From NCBI RefSeq assembly GCF_030815255.1, contig NZ_JAUSWN010000010.1, positions 45,620 through 109,619 of the forward strand: DNA of 64,000 bases. Direction: 5' to 3'. Positions 35,821-43,298 of this stretch are shown piece after piece (the first letter of the stretch is position 1; every line of letters begins with the position of its first letter). Origin of the DNA: Hathewaya limosa. GTDB taxonomy: Bacteria > Bacillota > Clostridia > Clostridiales > Clostridiaceae. The notes beneath the pieces are model-generated. The model saw nothing but the letters and a program-made list of their open reading frames with translations, had not been told where the DNA came from and made no database searches. The position numbers and the translations under genes are program-made.

Positions 35821-35877
35821 TGAAATTGAATATAATTACCAATATAGGGCATAATACACAGTAAAAGGAGTGATATT

Positions 35878-36492
35878 ATGTCTAATAAAAAGAAGTTTTT
35901 AATTTTTACACCTATTTTTTTAGTTATTATATTTAGTATTTCATATTTAATAACCGCTAATAAGCTAAATAATAGAAGTGTAAGTTCAAATAAAATTAAT
36001 AGTGTAGAAAAAGATGAAAGGGTAGATTTAGATCAAAAGGCTAAAAGTATAAAAATAATCTATGAAAGTTTATATCTAAAACCACATGAAAATTCTAATA
36101 AGGCTATAGTAGACGAATATGTTGAAAAATTTGATAAGGAAAAAGATATTATTTCAAATATGAGTAAAGATCAAATTTTAGCAGCATTCAAAAAAGGAGA
36201 CTATAGATTAAAAGATATAGAAAGAAATAAAATTGTTTTTTCAAGAAAGGTAAATAAATATAAATATAGTCCTAATAAATATGTAATAGGAATTAATTCA
36301 GGTTATTTAGCCATTTTTAAAAGTAATAGTAATGGAAAATTAATATTAGAATCTACTAAAGATATAACAAATATAAAAATAGATACTCTTACCGAAGGGG
36401 ATATAGAACTTTTGGAAATGGGAGATAAAATTTATGAATTTAACTCTAAGGAAGATGCACTAGAAGGTTTGCATGGTATGTTTACAACATAA
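35878..36492 (+). CDS. BofC-like sporulation membrane protein
   Basis: A 204-residue protein with one N-terminal membrane helix (about residues 7-27) and an extracytoplasmic domain. The C-terminal 60 residues (YVIGINSGYLAIFKSNSNGK, then IKIDTLTEGDIELLEMGDKI) resemble the BofC C-terminal domain, which I remember as having a similar 'G-x-L-x-x-F ... I-D-T-x2-L-x3-D' pattern. In Bacillus subtilis bofC lies directly upstream of ruvA-ruvB-queA-tgt-yajC; the same order holds here, which is good support. BofC restrains SpoIVB signalling to pro-SigK. Ribosome binding site AAAGGAG. Confidence 0.65.
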   Translation: MSNKKKFLIFTPIFLVIIFSISYLITANKLNNRSVSSNKINSVEKDERVDLDQKAKSIKIIYESLYLKPHENSNKAIVDEYVEKFDKEKDIISNMSKDQILAAFKKGDYRLKDIERNKIVFSRKVNKYKYSPNKYVIGINSGYLAIFKSNSNGKLILESTKDITNIKIDTLTEGDIELLEMGDKIYEFNSKEDALEGLHGMFTT

Positions 36493-36522
36493 GGTACCCA
36501 ATGCTTTAGGGTATCTTTTTTT
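36491..36522 (+). terminator. Rho-independent terminator
   Basis: GGTACCC (36493-36499) pairs with GGGTATC (36509-36515), one wobble, nine-base loop, followed by TTTTTTT. It ends the BofC-like gene. Confidence 0.82.
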
Positions 36523-36598
36523 ATAATGTATTAAATGGTATATTTATAAAGAATTTATAGTATTTTTAAAGTCTTTTACAGCTAAGGTTTAAATAAAA

Positions 36599-36650
36599 AA
36601 GCATATAAAAAATATGCTTAAATTTAAAAATAATATATTTTAAATTTAAG
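36599..36650. repeat. Two adjacent inverted repeats upstream of ruvA
   Basis: AAGCATAT (from 36599) can pair with ATATGCTT, and directly after it CTTAAATTTAAAA (36617-36629) pairs perfectly with TTTTAAATTTAAG (36638-36650) around eight bases. The two share the CTT, so they are mutually exclusive at their junction. No T tract follows. Confidence 0.5.
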
Positions 36651-36744
36651 AATTGTTTACCTAAATTAATTAATAATAGATATTGAATTAAAAAGCTATA
36701 GATGATAAAGTATAATATAGTTCTTTTATTTTAGAGGTGATTAA

Positions 36745-37341
36745 ATGTACGAATATATAAGGGGTCAGTATCAAGGAATAAATAAAGATTATATAGTTAT
36801 CGAAAATAATGGCATAGGATATAAAATTTATTCTTCTGGAAGTACTATGGCTAGTATGCCTCAAATAGGGGAAAATATCATACTTTATATAATACAAATA
36901 GTAAGACAAGATTTTATAGGTTTATATGGCTTTTCTTCAAAAGATGAATTAGAGCTTTTTAATAAGTTATTAACCGTAAATGGAGTAGGTGCAAAAGCAG
37001 CATTATCTCTATTGTCTATAAGTAATGTAGATACTTTGAAAAAAACTATAGTTTTAGGTGAAGATAAAATGATAACTAAAGCCCCTGGAATAGGTAAAAA
37101 GATAGCTCAAAGAATAATCTTAGAACTTAAAGATAAAATCGAATTGCCACAAGGTGCTGAAGAAAATATGTTAGAAGAAGTTACTAATAAAGAAGATATT
37201 AAAATTATAAGAGAAGCTAAAGAAGCATTAGTTTCTTTAGGATATTCTGAAAAAGAATCAGAAAAAGCACTGAAAAATATTGAAAATAAGAATAATATAG
37301 AAGATATTATAAAAGATTGCTTAAAATTTTTAATGAATTGA
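36745..37341 (+). CDS. ruvA: Holliday junction DNA helicase subunit RuvA
   Basis: Tetrameric protein that grips the Holliday junction and loads the RuvB motor. The 198-residue product has the N-terminal OB fold (MYEYIRGQYQGINKDYIVIE), two helix-hairpin-helix units (NGVGAKAALSLLSI and APGIGKKIAQRIILELKDK) and a C-terminal RuvB-binding three-helix domain (SLGYSEKESEKALKNI). AGAGGTGA precedes ATG 36745. ruvB starts ten bases after its stop. Confidence 0.97.
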   Translation: MYEYIRGQYQGINKDYIVIENNGIGYKIYSSGSTMASMPQIGENIILYIIQIVRQDFIGLYGFSSKDELELFNKLLTVNGVGAKAALSLLSISNVDTLKKTIVLGEDKMITKAPGIGKKIAQRIILELKDKIELPQGAEENMLEEVTNKEDIKIIREAKEALVSLGYSEKESEKALKNIENKNNIEDIIKDCLKFLMN

Positions 37342-37351
37342 GGTGTATAGT

Positions 37352-38377
37352 ATGGGAGATAGACTTATTTCATCTTCTTTTATGGAAGAGGACTCAAATA
37401 ATGAACTTTCTTTAAGACCTCAGAGATTAAGCGAGTATATAGGGCAAAAAAAGGTTAAAAACAATTTACATATCTTTATAGAAGCAGCTAAAAAAAGGGA
37501 AGAAGCTTTAGACCATACATTACTATATGGTCCACCAGGTCTTGGTAAAACAACATTAGCTAATATAATTGCCAAGGAAATGGGTGGAGATTTAAAGATA
37601 ACTTCAGGACCAGCTATCGAAAGAGCAGGAGATTTAGCAGCAATTCTTACAAGTTTAAAATCTAGAGATGTATTATTTATTGATGAAATACATAGGCTTT
37701 CCCGATCTGTAGAAGAAATACTGTATCCTGCTATGGAAGATTATGCGTTAGATATAGTTATAGGAAAAGGGGCACAAGCAAAATCTATAAGAATAGACCT
37801 ACCACAATTTACTTTAATAGGAGCTACAACGAGACTTGGACTGTTAACTTCACCTCTTAGAGATAGATTTGGAGTTCTATGTCCTATGGAATTTTATGAA
37901 GAAGAAGAGCTAACAGAAATAATAGTAAGATCGGCTTATATTTTGAATGTAAATATTAGTAGAGAAGCAGCATATTTACTTGCAAAAAGATCCAGAGGTA
38001 CACCTAGAATTGCCAATAGATTATTAAAAAGAGTTAGAGATTATGGAGAAGTTTTAAATTCAAGTATTATAAATCAAGAAGTTGTTATTAAGGCTACAGA
38101 ATTATTAGGTGTAGATAAAGAAGGATTCGATTCCGTTGATAATAAAATTTTACAGGCAATAATTAAAAATTTTAAGGGTGGACCTGTTGGGGTAGAGACT
38201 CTAGCTTATTTTATAGGTGAGGAAACATCTACTTTAGAAGATGTTTATGAACCATATCTGTTACAAAAAGGATTTTTAATACGAACACCAAGAGGAAGAA
38301 TGGCGGGAGAAGCGGCATATACACATTTAGGAATTTCAAGAGAAGATAATAAACAACAATATAGTTTTATTAAATAA
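37352..38377 (+). CDS. ruvB: Holliday junction DNA helicase motor RuvB
   Basis: Hexameric AAA+ ATPase that drives branch migration. In about 341 residues it shows LRPQRLSEYIGQKKVKNNL, Walker A GPPGLGKTTLA, Walker B FIDEIHRLSR, sensor 1 IGATTRLGLLTSPLRDRFG and the C-terminal winged helix with FLIRTPRGRMAGEAAYTHLG. I choose ATG 37352, seven bases after GAGGTG at 37340-37345; an in-frame GTG at 37343 is inside that site. It is paired with ruvA and followed by a 130-base gap before queA. Confidence 0.97.
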   Translation: MGDRLISSSFMEEDSNNELSLRPQRLSEYIGQKKVKNNLHIFIEAAKKREEALDHTLLYGPPGLGKTTLANIIAKEMGGDLKITSGPAIERAGDLAAILTSLKSRDVLFIDEIHRLSRSVEEILYPAMEDYALDIVIGKGAQAKSIRIDLPQFTLIGATTRLGLLTSPLRDRFGVLCPMEFYEEEELTEIIVRSAYILNVNISREAAYLLAKRSRGTPRIANRLLKRVRDYGEVLNSSIINQEVVIKATELLGVDKEGFDSVDNKILQAIIKNFKGGPVGVETLAYFIGEETSTLEDVYEPYLLQKGFLIRTPRGRMAGEAAYTHLGISREDNKQQYSFIK

Positions 38378-38508
38378 AGTACAAATTATATAAATTATTG
38401 AGTTATATTTAAAATTTGATGAGTATATCCAAAATCATAACTATAAGTCATATACTTATAAGTAATGTATTTAGACATGGGTTAAAATAAACGAAGAGGG
38501 TGTAAATT

Positions 38509-39534
38509 TTGAAAGTTAAAGATTTTTATTTTGATTTACCAGAAGAACTTATTGCACAACATCCTGCAGAAAAGAGAGATCATTCGAGACTTTTAGTGTT
38601 GGATAGGAAAACGGGTAGTATAGAGCATAAAATTTTTAGGGATATATTAGATTATTTAAATCCTGGAGATTGTTTAGTTTTAAATAATACTAGAGTACTT
38701 CCAGCACGATTAATAGGTCACAAAGAAGATACTATGGGTAAAATGGAATTTTTACTTTTAAAAAGAATCGATAAAAATAAATGGGAAACTCTTGTTAAAC
38801 CAGGTAAAAGAGCCAAAATAGGTTCTAAGTTTGTGTTTGGTAATGGAGAACTTAGAGCTGAAGTTAAAGATATAGGTGAAGATGGTAGTAGAATAGTTGA
38901 ATTTCAATATGAGGGAATTTTTGAAGAGGTACTAGATAAATTAGGCGAAATGCCATTACCACCATATATTACTGAAAAATTAGAAGAAAAAGAAAGATAT
39001 CAAACAGTTTATTCTAAGGAACCAGGTTCTGCGGCAGCACCTACAGCTGGATTGCATTTTACGGAAGAATTATTAAGTGAAATAAAAGCAAAGGGCATTA
39101 ATGTAGCATTTGTTACATTACATGTAGGTCTTGGTACATTTAGACCTGTTAAAGCAGAAACTATTGAAGAACATCATATGCACTCAGAATATTATACAAT
39201 GAGTAAAGAAACAGCAGAGATTATTAATAAAACAAAAGAAAATGGAAATAGAGTTATAGGAGTAGGTACAACGTCCTGTAGAACTATAGAAAGTATAGCA
39301 GATGAAAATGGTAAAGTGAGAGAATGTTCAGGATGGACAGAAATTTTTATATTCCCAGGATATAAATTTAAAGTTTTAGATGCGTTAATTACTAATTTCC
39401 ATCTTCCAGAATCTACACTTATAATGTTGGTTAGTGCACTTGCAGGACAAGAAAATATAATGAATGCATACAAAACAGCTGTAGAAGATAAATATAGATT
39501 CTTTAGCTTTGGAGATGCAATGTTTATTAAATAG
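38509..39534 (+). CDS. queA: tRNA preQ1(34) S-adenosylmethionine ribosyltransferase-isomerase
   Basis: Transfers and isomerises the ribosyl part of SAM to preQ1 in tRNA, giving epoxyqueuosine. The 341-residue product contains the family motifs FYFDLPEELIAQHPAEKRDH, VLNNTRVLPARLIG, GSAAAPTAGLHFTEELL, FVTLHVGLGTFRPVK and NFHLPESTLIMLVSALAG. The start is TTG 38509 behind GAAGAGGGTG. It is followed by tgt after 27 bases, the usual queuosine pair, and forms part of the ruv-queA-tgt-yajC block. Confidence 0.96.
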   Translation: MKVKDFYFDLPEELIAQHPAEKRDHSRLLVLDRKTGSIEHKIFRDILDYLNPGDCLVLNNTRVLPARLIGHKEDTMGKMEFLLLKRIDKNKWETLVKPGKRAKIGSKFVFGNGELRAEVKDIGEDGSRIVEFQYEGIFEEVLDKLGEMPLPPYITEKLEEKERYQTVYSKEPGSAAAPTAGLHFTEELLSEIKAKGINVAFVTLHVGLGTFRPVKAETIEEHHMHSEYYTMSKETAEIINKTKENGNRVIGVGTTSCRTIESIADENGKVRECSGWTEIFIFPGYKFKVLDALITNFHLPESTLIMLVSALAGQENIMNAYKTAVEDKYRFFSFGDAMFIK

Positions 39535-39561
39535 GGATACATTAGATAAGGATGTGATTAA

Positions 39562-40701
39562 ATGGGAGAATATACATTATTAAAGAAAACTGGAAAAGTT
39601 AGAAGAGGTCAATTTAAAACAGTACATGGTACAATTCAAACACCTGTATTTATGAATGTAGGCACATTAGCTGCAATAAAAGGTGCGGTTTCATCAATGG
39701 ATTTAAAAGAGATAGGATGTCAAGTTGAACTTTCAAATACATATCATTTACATTTAAGACCAAGTGATAGAGTAGTTAGAGAATTAGGTGGATTACATAA
39801 ATTTATGAATTGGGATAGGCCAATCTTAACAGATTCAGGTGGATTTCAAGTATTTTCATTATCCTCTATAAGAAAAATAAAAGAAGAGGGAGTATACTTT
39901 AATTCGCACATAGATGGTAAAAGAATATTTATGGGTCCGGAAGAAAGTATGCAGATACAAAGCAACTTAGGATCTACCATAGCTATGGCTTTTGATGAGT
40001 GTATACCAAATCCTTCCACAAGGGAATATGTTATTAATTCTGTGGCTCGAACTACAAGATGGCTTGAAAGATGTAAAAAAGAAATGGATAGATTAAATTC
40101 ATTAGAAGGTACAGTAAATAAACACCAGATGCTATTTGGTATTAACCAAGGTGGAACGTATGATGATATAAGAATAGAACATGCTAAAACTATTTCTAAG
40201 ATGGATCTAGATGGGTATGCAATTGGTGGTTTAGCTGTTGGTGAAAGTCATGAAGAAATGTATAGAGTAATTGATGCTGTAGTTCCACATCTTCCACAAG
40301 ATAAGCCTATATATTTAATGGGGGTAGGTACTCCAGAAAATATATTGGAAGCTGTTGATAGAGGAGTAGATTTCTTTGATTGTGTACTTCCGGCTAGAAA
40401 TGGAAGACATGGACATGTGTTTACTAAAAATGGTAAGATAAATATAATGAATGCAAGATTTGAATTAGATGCAAGACCTATAGATGAGGGATGTCAATGT
40501 CCAACTTGTAAACACTATACAAGAGCATATATCAGACATTTATTTAAGGCAAAAGAAATGTTAGCCATGAGATTATGTGTTTTACATAATTTGTATTTCT
40601 ATAATAAGCTTATGGAAGATATAAGAGCTGCTATTGATGGTGATTATTTTAAAGAGTTTAAAGAAGAAAAATTAGCAGCATGGAAAAAAGGCGACGTCTA
40701 A
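39562..40701 (+). CDS. tgt: tRNA-guanine transglycosylase
   Basis: Exchanges guanine-34 of tRNAs with GUN anticodons for preQ1. The 379-residue TIM-barrel enzyme has LTDSGGFQVFSLSSIRKI (general-acid Asp region), FGINQGGTYDDIR, GGLAVGES, GIDFFDCVLPARNGRHG-like VDFFDCVLPARNGRHG with the nucleophile Asp, and the zinc site CQCPTCKHYTRAYIRHL. AAGGATGTG precedes ATG 39562. It follows queA and precedes yajC, so queuosine modification and protein export are linked in one transcript as in many Firmicutes. Confidence 0.97.
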   Translation: MGEYTLLKKTGKVRRGQFKTVHGTIQTPVFMNVGTLAAIKGAVSSMDLKEIGCQVELSNTYHLHLRPSDRVVRELGGLHKFMNWDRPILTDSGGFQVFSLSSIRKIKEEGVYFNSHIDGKRIFMGPEESMQIQSNLGSTIAMAFDECIPNPSTREYVINSVARTTRWLERCKKEMDRLNSLEGTVNKHQMLFGINQGGTYDDIRIEHAKTISKMDLDGYAIGGLAVGESHEEMYRVIDAVVPHLPQDKPIYLMGVGTPENILEAVDRGVDFFDCVLPARNGRHGHVFTKNGKINIMNARFELDARPIDEGCQCPTCKHYTRAYIRHLFKAKEMLAMRLCVLHNLYFYNKLMEDIRAAIDGDYFKEFKEEKLAAWKKGDV

Positions 40702-40755
40702 ACAAATATATATAATATATTTTAAATATTTTAAATCTGAAAGGAGATATAAAAA

Positions 40756-41103
40756 ATGAGTCAAACTTTAGTTGGTTTATTACCTTTGGTATTAATGATG
40801 GTTTTACTTTATGCTGTAATGATTATTCCTGAAAAAAAGAGAAGAAAAAAATATGAGGGAATGCTTAATGAATTAAAAGTTAATGATGAAATATTAACTA
40901 AAGGTGGAATAATGGGAAGAATAATTACTGTAGATAATGAATTTATAGTATTAGAATCAGGTCCAAGTAGAGCAAGAATTAAATTACATAAAAATGGTAT
41001 AGCTTCAGTGTTAAACTCTAGAGATGAAGAAGTAAAAGAGGATAAAAATACTAAAGAAGTAAAAGAAACAGAAGAATTTAAAGAAGTAAAAGAAGATAAA
41101 TAG
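40756..41103 (+). CDS. yajC: Preprotein translocase auxiliary subunit YajC
   Basis: A 115-residue protein with one N-terminal membrane helix (LLPLVLMMVLLYAVMIIPEK) and a cytoplasmic domain with KVNDEILTKGGIMGRIITVD, matching YajC of the SecDF-YajC complex. The last 30 residues are a charged Glu/Lys repeat-like tail (VKED, KEVKE units). AAGGAG lies upstream. secD-secF follow about 2.2 kb downstream, separated by a small membrane gene and the SCIFF pair. Confidence 0.93.
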   Translation: MSQTLVGLLPLVLMMVLLYAVMIIPEKKRRKKYEGMLNELKVNDEILTKGGIMGRIITVDNEFIVLESGPSRARIKLHKNGIASVLNSRDEEVKEDKNTKEVKETEEFKEVKEDK

Positions 41104-41120
41104 ATTTAAAATAAAGTAAT

Positions 41121-41178
41121 AAAAACCTTTTTATTTGCATAATTAATATTAATAATTAGCGAATAGGAGGTTTTTTTT
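41121..41178 (+). promoter_or_regulatory. Terminator-like hairpin that contains a ribosome binding site
   Basis: AAAAACCT (41121-41128) and TATTTGC (41132-41138) can pair with AGGTTTTT (41168-41175) and GCGAATA (41159-41165). The 3' arm includes AGGAGG, the ribosome binding site of the gene starting at 41179, and ends in eight T. It could be an attenuator or a translation switch. Confidence 0.5.
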
Positions 41179-41553
41179 ATGGAGTCTAAAATAAAATTTT
41201 CTTGTGTAGGTGAAGGGGTTTTGAGAGGTGTTATCCTTACTTTAATTTGTCTTTTGGTATACACATTAGCATGTACTTTTGGACAAGGAGTTATAAAAGA
41301 AGGGCATTTTAATATAATGTTTCTAATAATAACTTTAATTAGTGTGTTGTACGGGGCAGGGGTAGCAGCTAAAAAGGCGGGAGAAAATGGATGGATAATT
41401 GGTATGTGTGTAGGAATTTTCTACATACTAATTATTTATATAATTTCGTTATTAGCAGGTAGAACATTTGGTTTTGGATTAAAAGATATATCTAGAATTT
41501 TACTTTGCGTGTTTGCTGGTACTCTTTCAGGAATGTTGGGAATAAATTTATAA
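41179..41553 (+). CDS. Small four-helix membrane protein (TIGR04086 family)
   Basis: A 124-residue membrane protein with about four hydrophobic segments (VILTLICLLVYTLACTFG, ...NIMFLIITLISVLYGAGVAA, GMCVGIFYILIIYIISLLAG and a C-terminal ILLCVFAGTLSGMLG). It matches the TIGR04086 family as I recall it, found between yajC and the SCIFF genes in many clostridia; no function is known. The start ATG 41179 follows AGGAGGTTTTTTTT, where the ribosome binding site lies inside a terminator-like hairpin. Confidence 0.75.
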   Translation: MESKIKFSCVGEGVLRGVILTLICLLVYTLACTFGQGVIKEGHFNIMFLIITLISVLYGAGVAAKKAGENGWIIGMCVGIFYILIIYIISLLAGRTFGFGLKDISRILLCVFAGTLSGMLGINL

Positions 41554-41557
41554 ATAC

Positions 41558-41586
41558 TTTATTTATTAAAGCTTTTATGTTATAAT
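41558..41586 (+). promoter_or_regulatory. Extended -10 promoter of scfA
   Basis: TGTTATAAT at 41578-41586 is a perfect TGnTATAAT; the -35 region (TTTATT at 41558-41563) is weak, as often with extended -10 promoters. Confidence 0.6.
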
Positions 41587-41618
41587 CAGTTAGAAAAAGT
41601 TTGAATGGAGGAGTATGC

Positions 41619-41756
41619 ATGAAACATATAAAGGTTCTAAATAAATCAAACCTTAAAAATAGCGTAAAAAAACCAGGATGTAAAGAGTGTGCAAACTCAT
41701 GCCAATCTGCATGTAAGACATCTTGTACAGTAGCAAATTTAGCTTGTGAAAACTAA
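41619..41756 (+). CDS. scfA: SCIFF ranthipeptide precursor (six Cys in forty-five residues)
   Basis: A 45-residue peptide with exactly six cysteines, at positions 21, 24, 28, 32, 36 and 43, which gives the family its name. The N-terminal leader KHIKVLNKSNLKNSVKKPGC is typical, and the core is SCQSACKTSCTVA-like with C-x3-C spacing. The radical SAM maturase encoded next installs sulfur-to-gamma-carbon thioether bridges (ranthipeptide), and the product has been linked to population-density signalling in clostridia. GGAGGA lies six bases before ATG 41619. An extended -10 promoter precedes it and a hairpin at 41779-41799 separates it from the maturase. Confidence 0.97.
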   Translation: MKHIKVLNKSNLKNSVKKPGCKECANSCQSACKTSCTVANLACEN

Positions 41757-41778
41757 AAAATTTTGCTAACCATTCATA

Positions 41779-41808
41779 GCAGTAACTAAAAGTTACTGCT
41801 TTAAATTT
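41779..41808 (+). terminator. Hairpin attenuator between scfA and scfB
   Basis: GCAGTAACT (41779-41787) and AGTTACTGC (41791-41799) form a perfect 9-bp stem with an AAA loop, followed by TTTAAATTT. The imperfect T tract fits partial termination, giving more peptide than maturase mRNA. Confidence 0.65.
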
Positions 41809-41826
41809 AGTTGGGAGGAAATTTAA

Positions 41827-43197
41827 ATGGCATTAATACATAAATTTAATCAGGGCAATGACTATTTTGTAATAGATATAAATTCGGGATCATTACATCA
41901 AGTTGATGAATTAGTATATGATTTATTAGATGATGAAAAAATAAAGTCTAAAGATGAATTAATTAATGAATATAAGGAAAAATATTCAAAGGAAGAGATA
42001 GAAGAGGCATACGAAGAAATAGAAGAACTTATTAAAGAAGAATATCTTTATACAAAAGATTTATATGAGAATATAGCAATACAAACTCAAAAATCACCAT
42101 CTTTTATTAAGGCATTATGCTTAAATATAATACATGATTGTAACTTAAGATGTAAATATTGTTTTGCTGATGAAGGTGAGTATCATGGCTGTAGACAAAG
42201 AATGTCAGCGGAAGTGGGTAAAAAAGCTATTGACTATGTTATAAAACATTCTGGACCAAGAAAAAATATAGAAGTAGACCTATTTGGTGGCGAGCCACTA
42301 ATGGCTATGGATACAATTAAAGAAGTAGTGTCTTATGCTAGAAGTATAGAAAAAGAACATAATAAAAACATAAGATTTACTATGACAACAAATTGTACAT
42401 TATTAAATGATGAAATAATGGAATATTTAAATGAAAACATGGTTAATATTGTATTAAGTTTAGATGGAAGAAAACAAGTTAATGATAAAGTAAGAGTTAG
42501 ATGTGACGGTACAGGAAGTTATGAAGCCATAGTACCTAAAATTAATAAAATGATTGAAAAACGAGATAAAGATAAAACTCATTATGTAAGAGGAACATTT
42601 ACAAGAGAAAACATTGATTTCTTCGAGGATATTAAACATTTAGCAGAACTTGGATACAAGGAGATTTCAGTTGAACCAGTTGTATTACCAGATGAACATG
42701 AGTTATCTTTAAGAGAAGAGGATCTACCAGTTATATTTGAACAATATGATAAATTATACGAGGAAATGTGCAAAAGATATGAAGAAGGTAATGAATTTAA
42801 CTTTTATCATTTCAATGTAGATTTAAAAGGTGGTCCATGTGTTTATAAAAGAATTTCAGGATGTGGTGCAGGTCATGAATACATAGCTGTTACACCTGAA
42901 GGTGATGTATATCCATGTCATCAATTTGTTGGAAATGAAGAATTTAAATTAGGAACAATTTATGATGATGATTATAAATTTAATGAAGAATTAAGTGATG
43001 AATTTAAAGCTGCACATATATATAACAAACCTAAATGTAAGGAATGTTGGGCAAGATTCTACTGTAGTGGAGGATGTCAAGCAAACAATTATAACTTTAA
43101 TGGAGATATTCATATACCATATGAAATTGGATGTGCAATGCAAAAGAAGAGAATAGAGTGTGCTATTGCGCTTAAAGCTAAGAAAATGGAAAAATAG
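41827..43197 (+). CDS. scfB: SCIFF radical SAM maturase
   Basis: A 456-residue radical SAM/SPASM enzyme that forms thioethers on the SCIFF peptide. An N-terminal peptide-recognition region (residues 1-90) precedes the SAM-binding cluster motif CNLRCKYC with Cys105, Cys109 and Cys112. DLFGGEPLMA and TMTTNCTLL belong to the SAM barrel. The C-terminal SPASM domain has GCGAGHEYIAVTPEGDVYPC and CKECWARFYCSGGCQANN, ligating auxiliary 4Fe-4S clusters. GGGAGGAAA is the ribosome binding site. It sits 70 bases after scfA. Confidence 0.97.
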   Translation: MALIHKFNQGNDYFVIDINSGSLHQVDELVYDLLDDEKIKSKDELINEYKEKYSKEEIEEAYEEIEELIKEEYLYTKDLYENIAIQTQKSPSFIKALCLNIIHDCNLRCKYCFADEGEYHGCRQRMSAEVGKKAIDYVIKHSGPRKNIEVDLFGGEPLMAMDTIKEVVSYARSIEKEHNKNIRFTMTTNCTLLNDEIMEYLNENMVNIVLSLDGRKQVNDKVRVRCDGTGSYEAIVPKINKMIEKRDKDKTHYVRGTFTRENIDFFEDIKHLAELGYKEISVEPVVLPDEHELSLREEDLPVIFEQYDKLYEEMCKRYEEGNEFNFYHFNVDLKGGPCVYKRISGCGAGHEYIAVTPEGDVYPCHQFVGNEEFKLGTIYDDDYKFNEELSDEFKAAHIYNKPKCKECWARFYCSGGCQANNYNFNGDIHIPYEIGCAMQKKRIECAIALKAKKMEK

Positions 43198-43215
43198 ATA
43201 GCTTAAGTCCTATTA

Positions 43216-43244
43216 TTGACTATTGATTATAGTAGTAATATAAT
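43216..43244 (+). promoter_or_regulatory. SigA promoter of secD-secF
   Basis: TTGACT (43216-43221), 17 bases, TATAAT (43239-43244): near-perfect consensus, 55 bases upstream of secD. Confidence 0.8.
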
Positions 43245-43298
43245 AAAATATGAAGAAAAATATGTAAATTACAAGGTAGTCAGCAGAGGAGGATAAAA

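Noticed and set aside
39192..39542. Minus-strand open frame across the end of queA
   Set aside because: Antisense to conserved queA sequence with no family resemblance.
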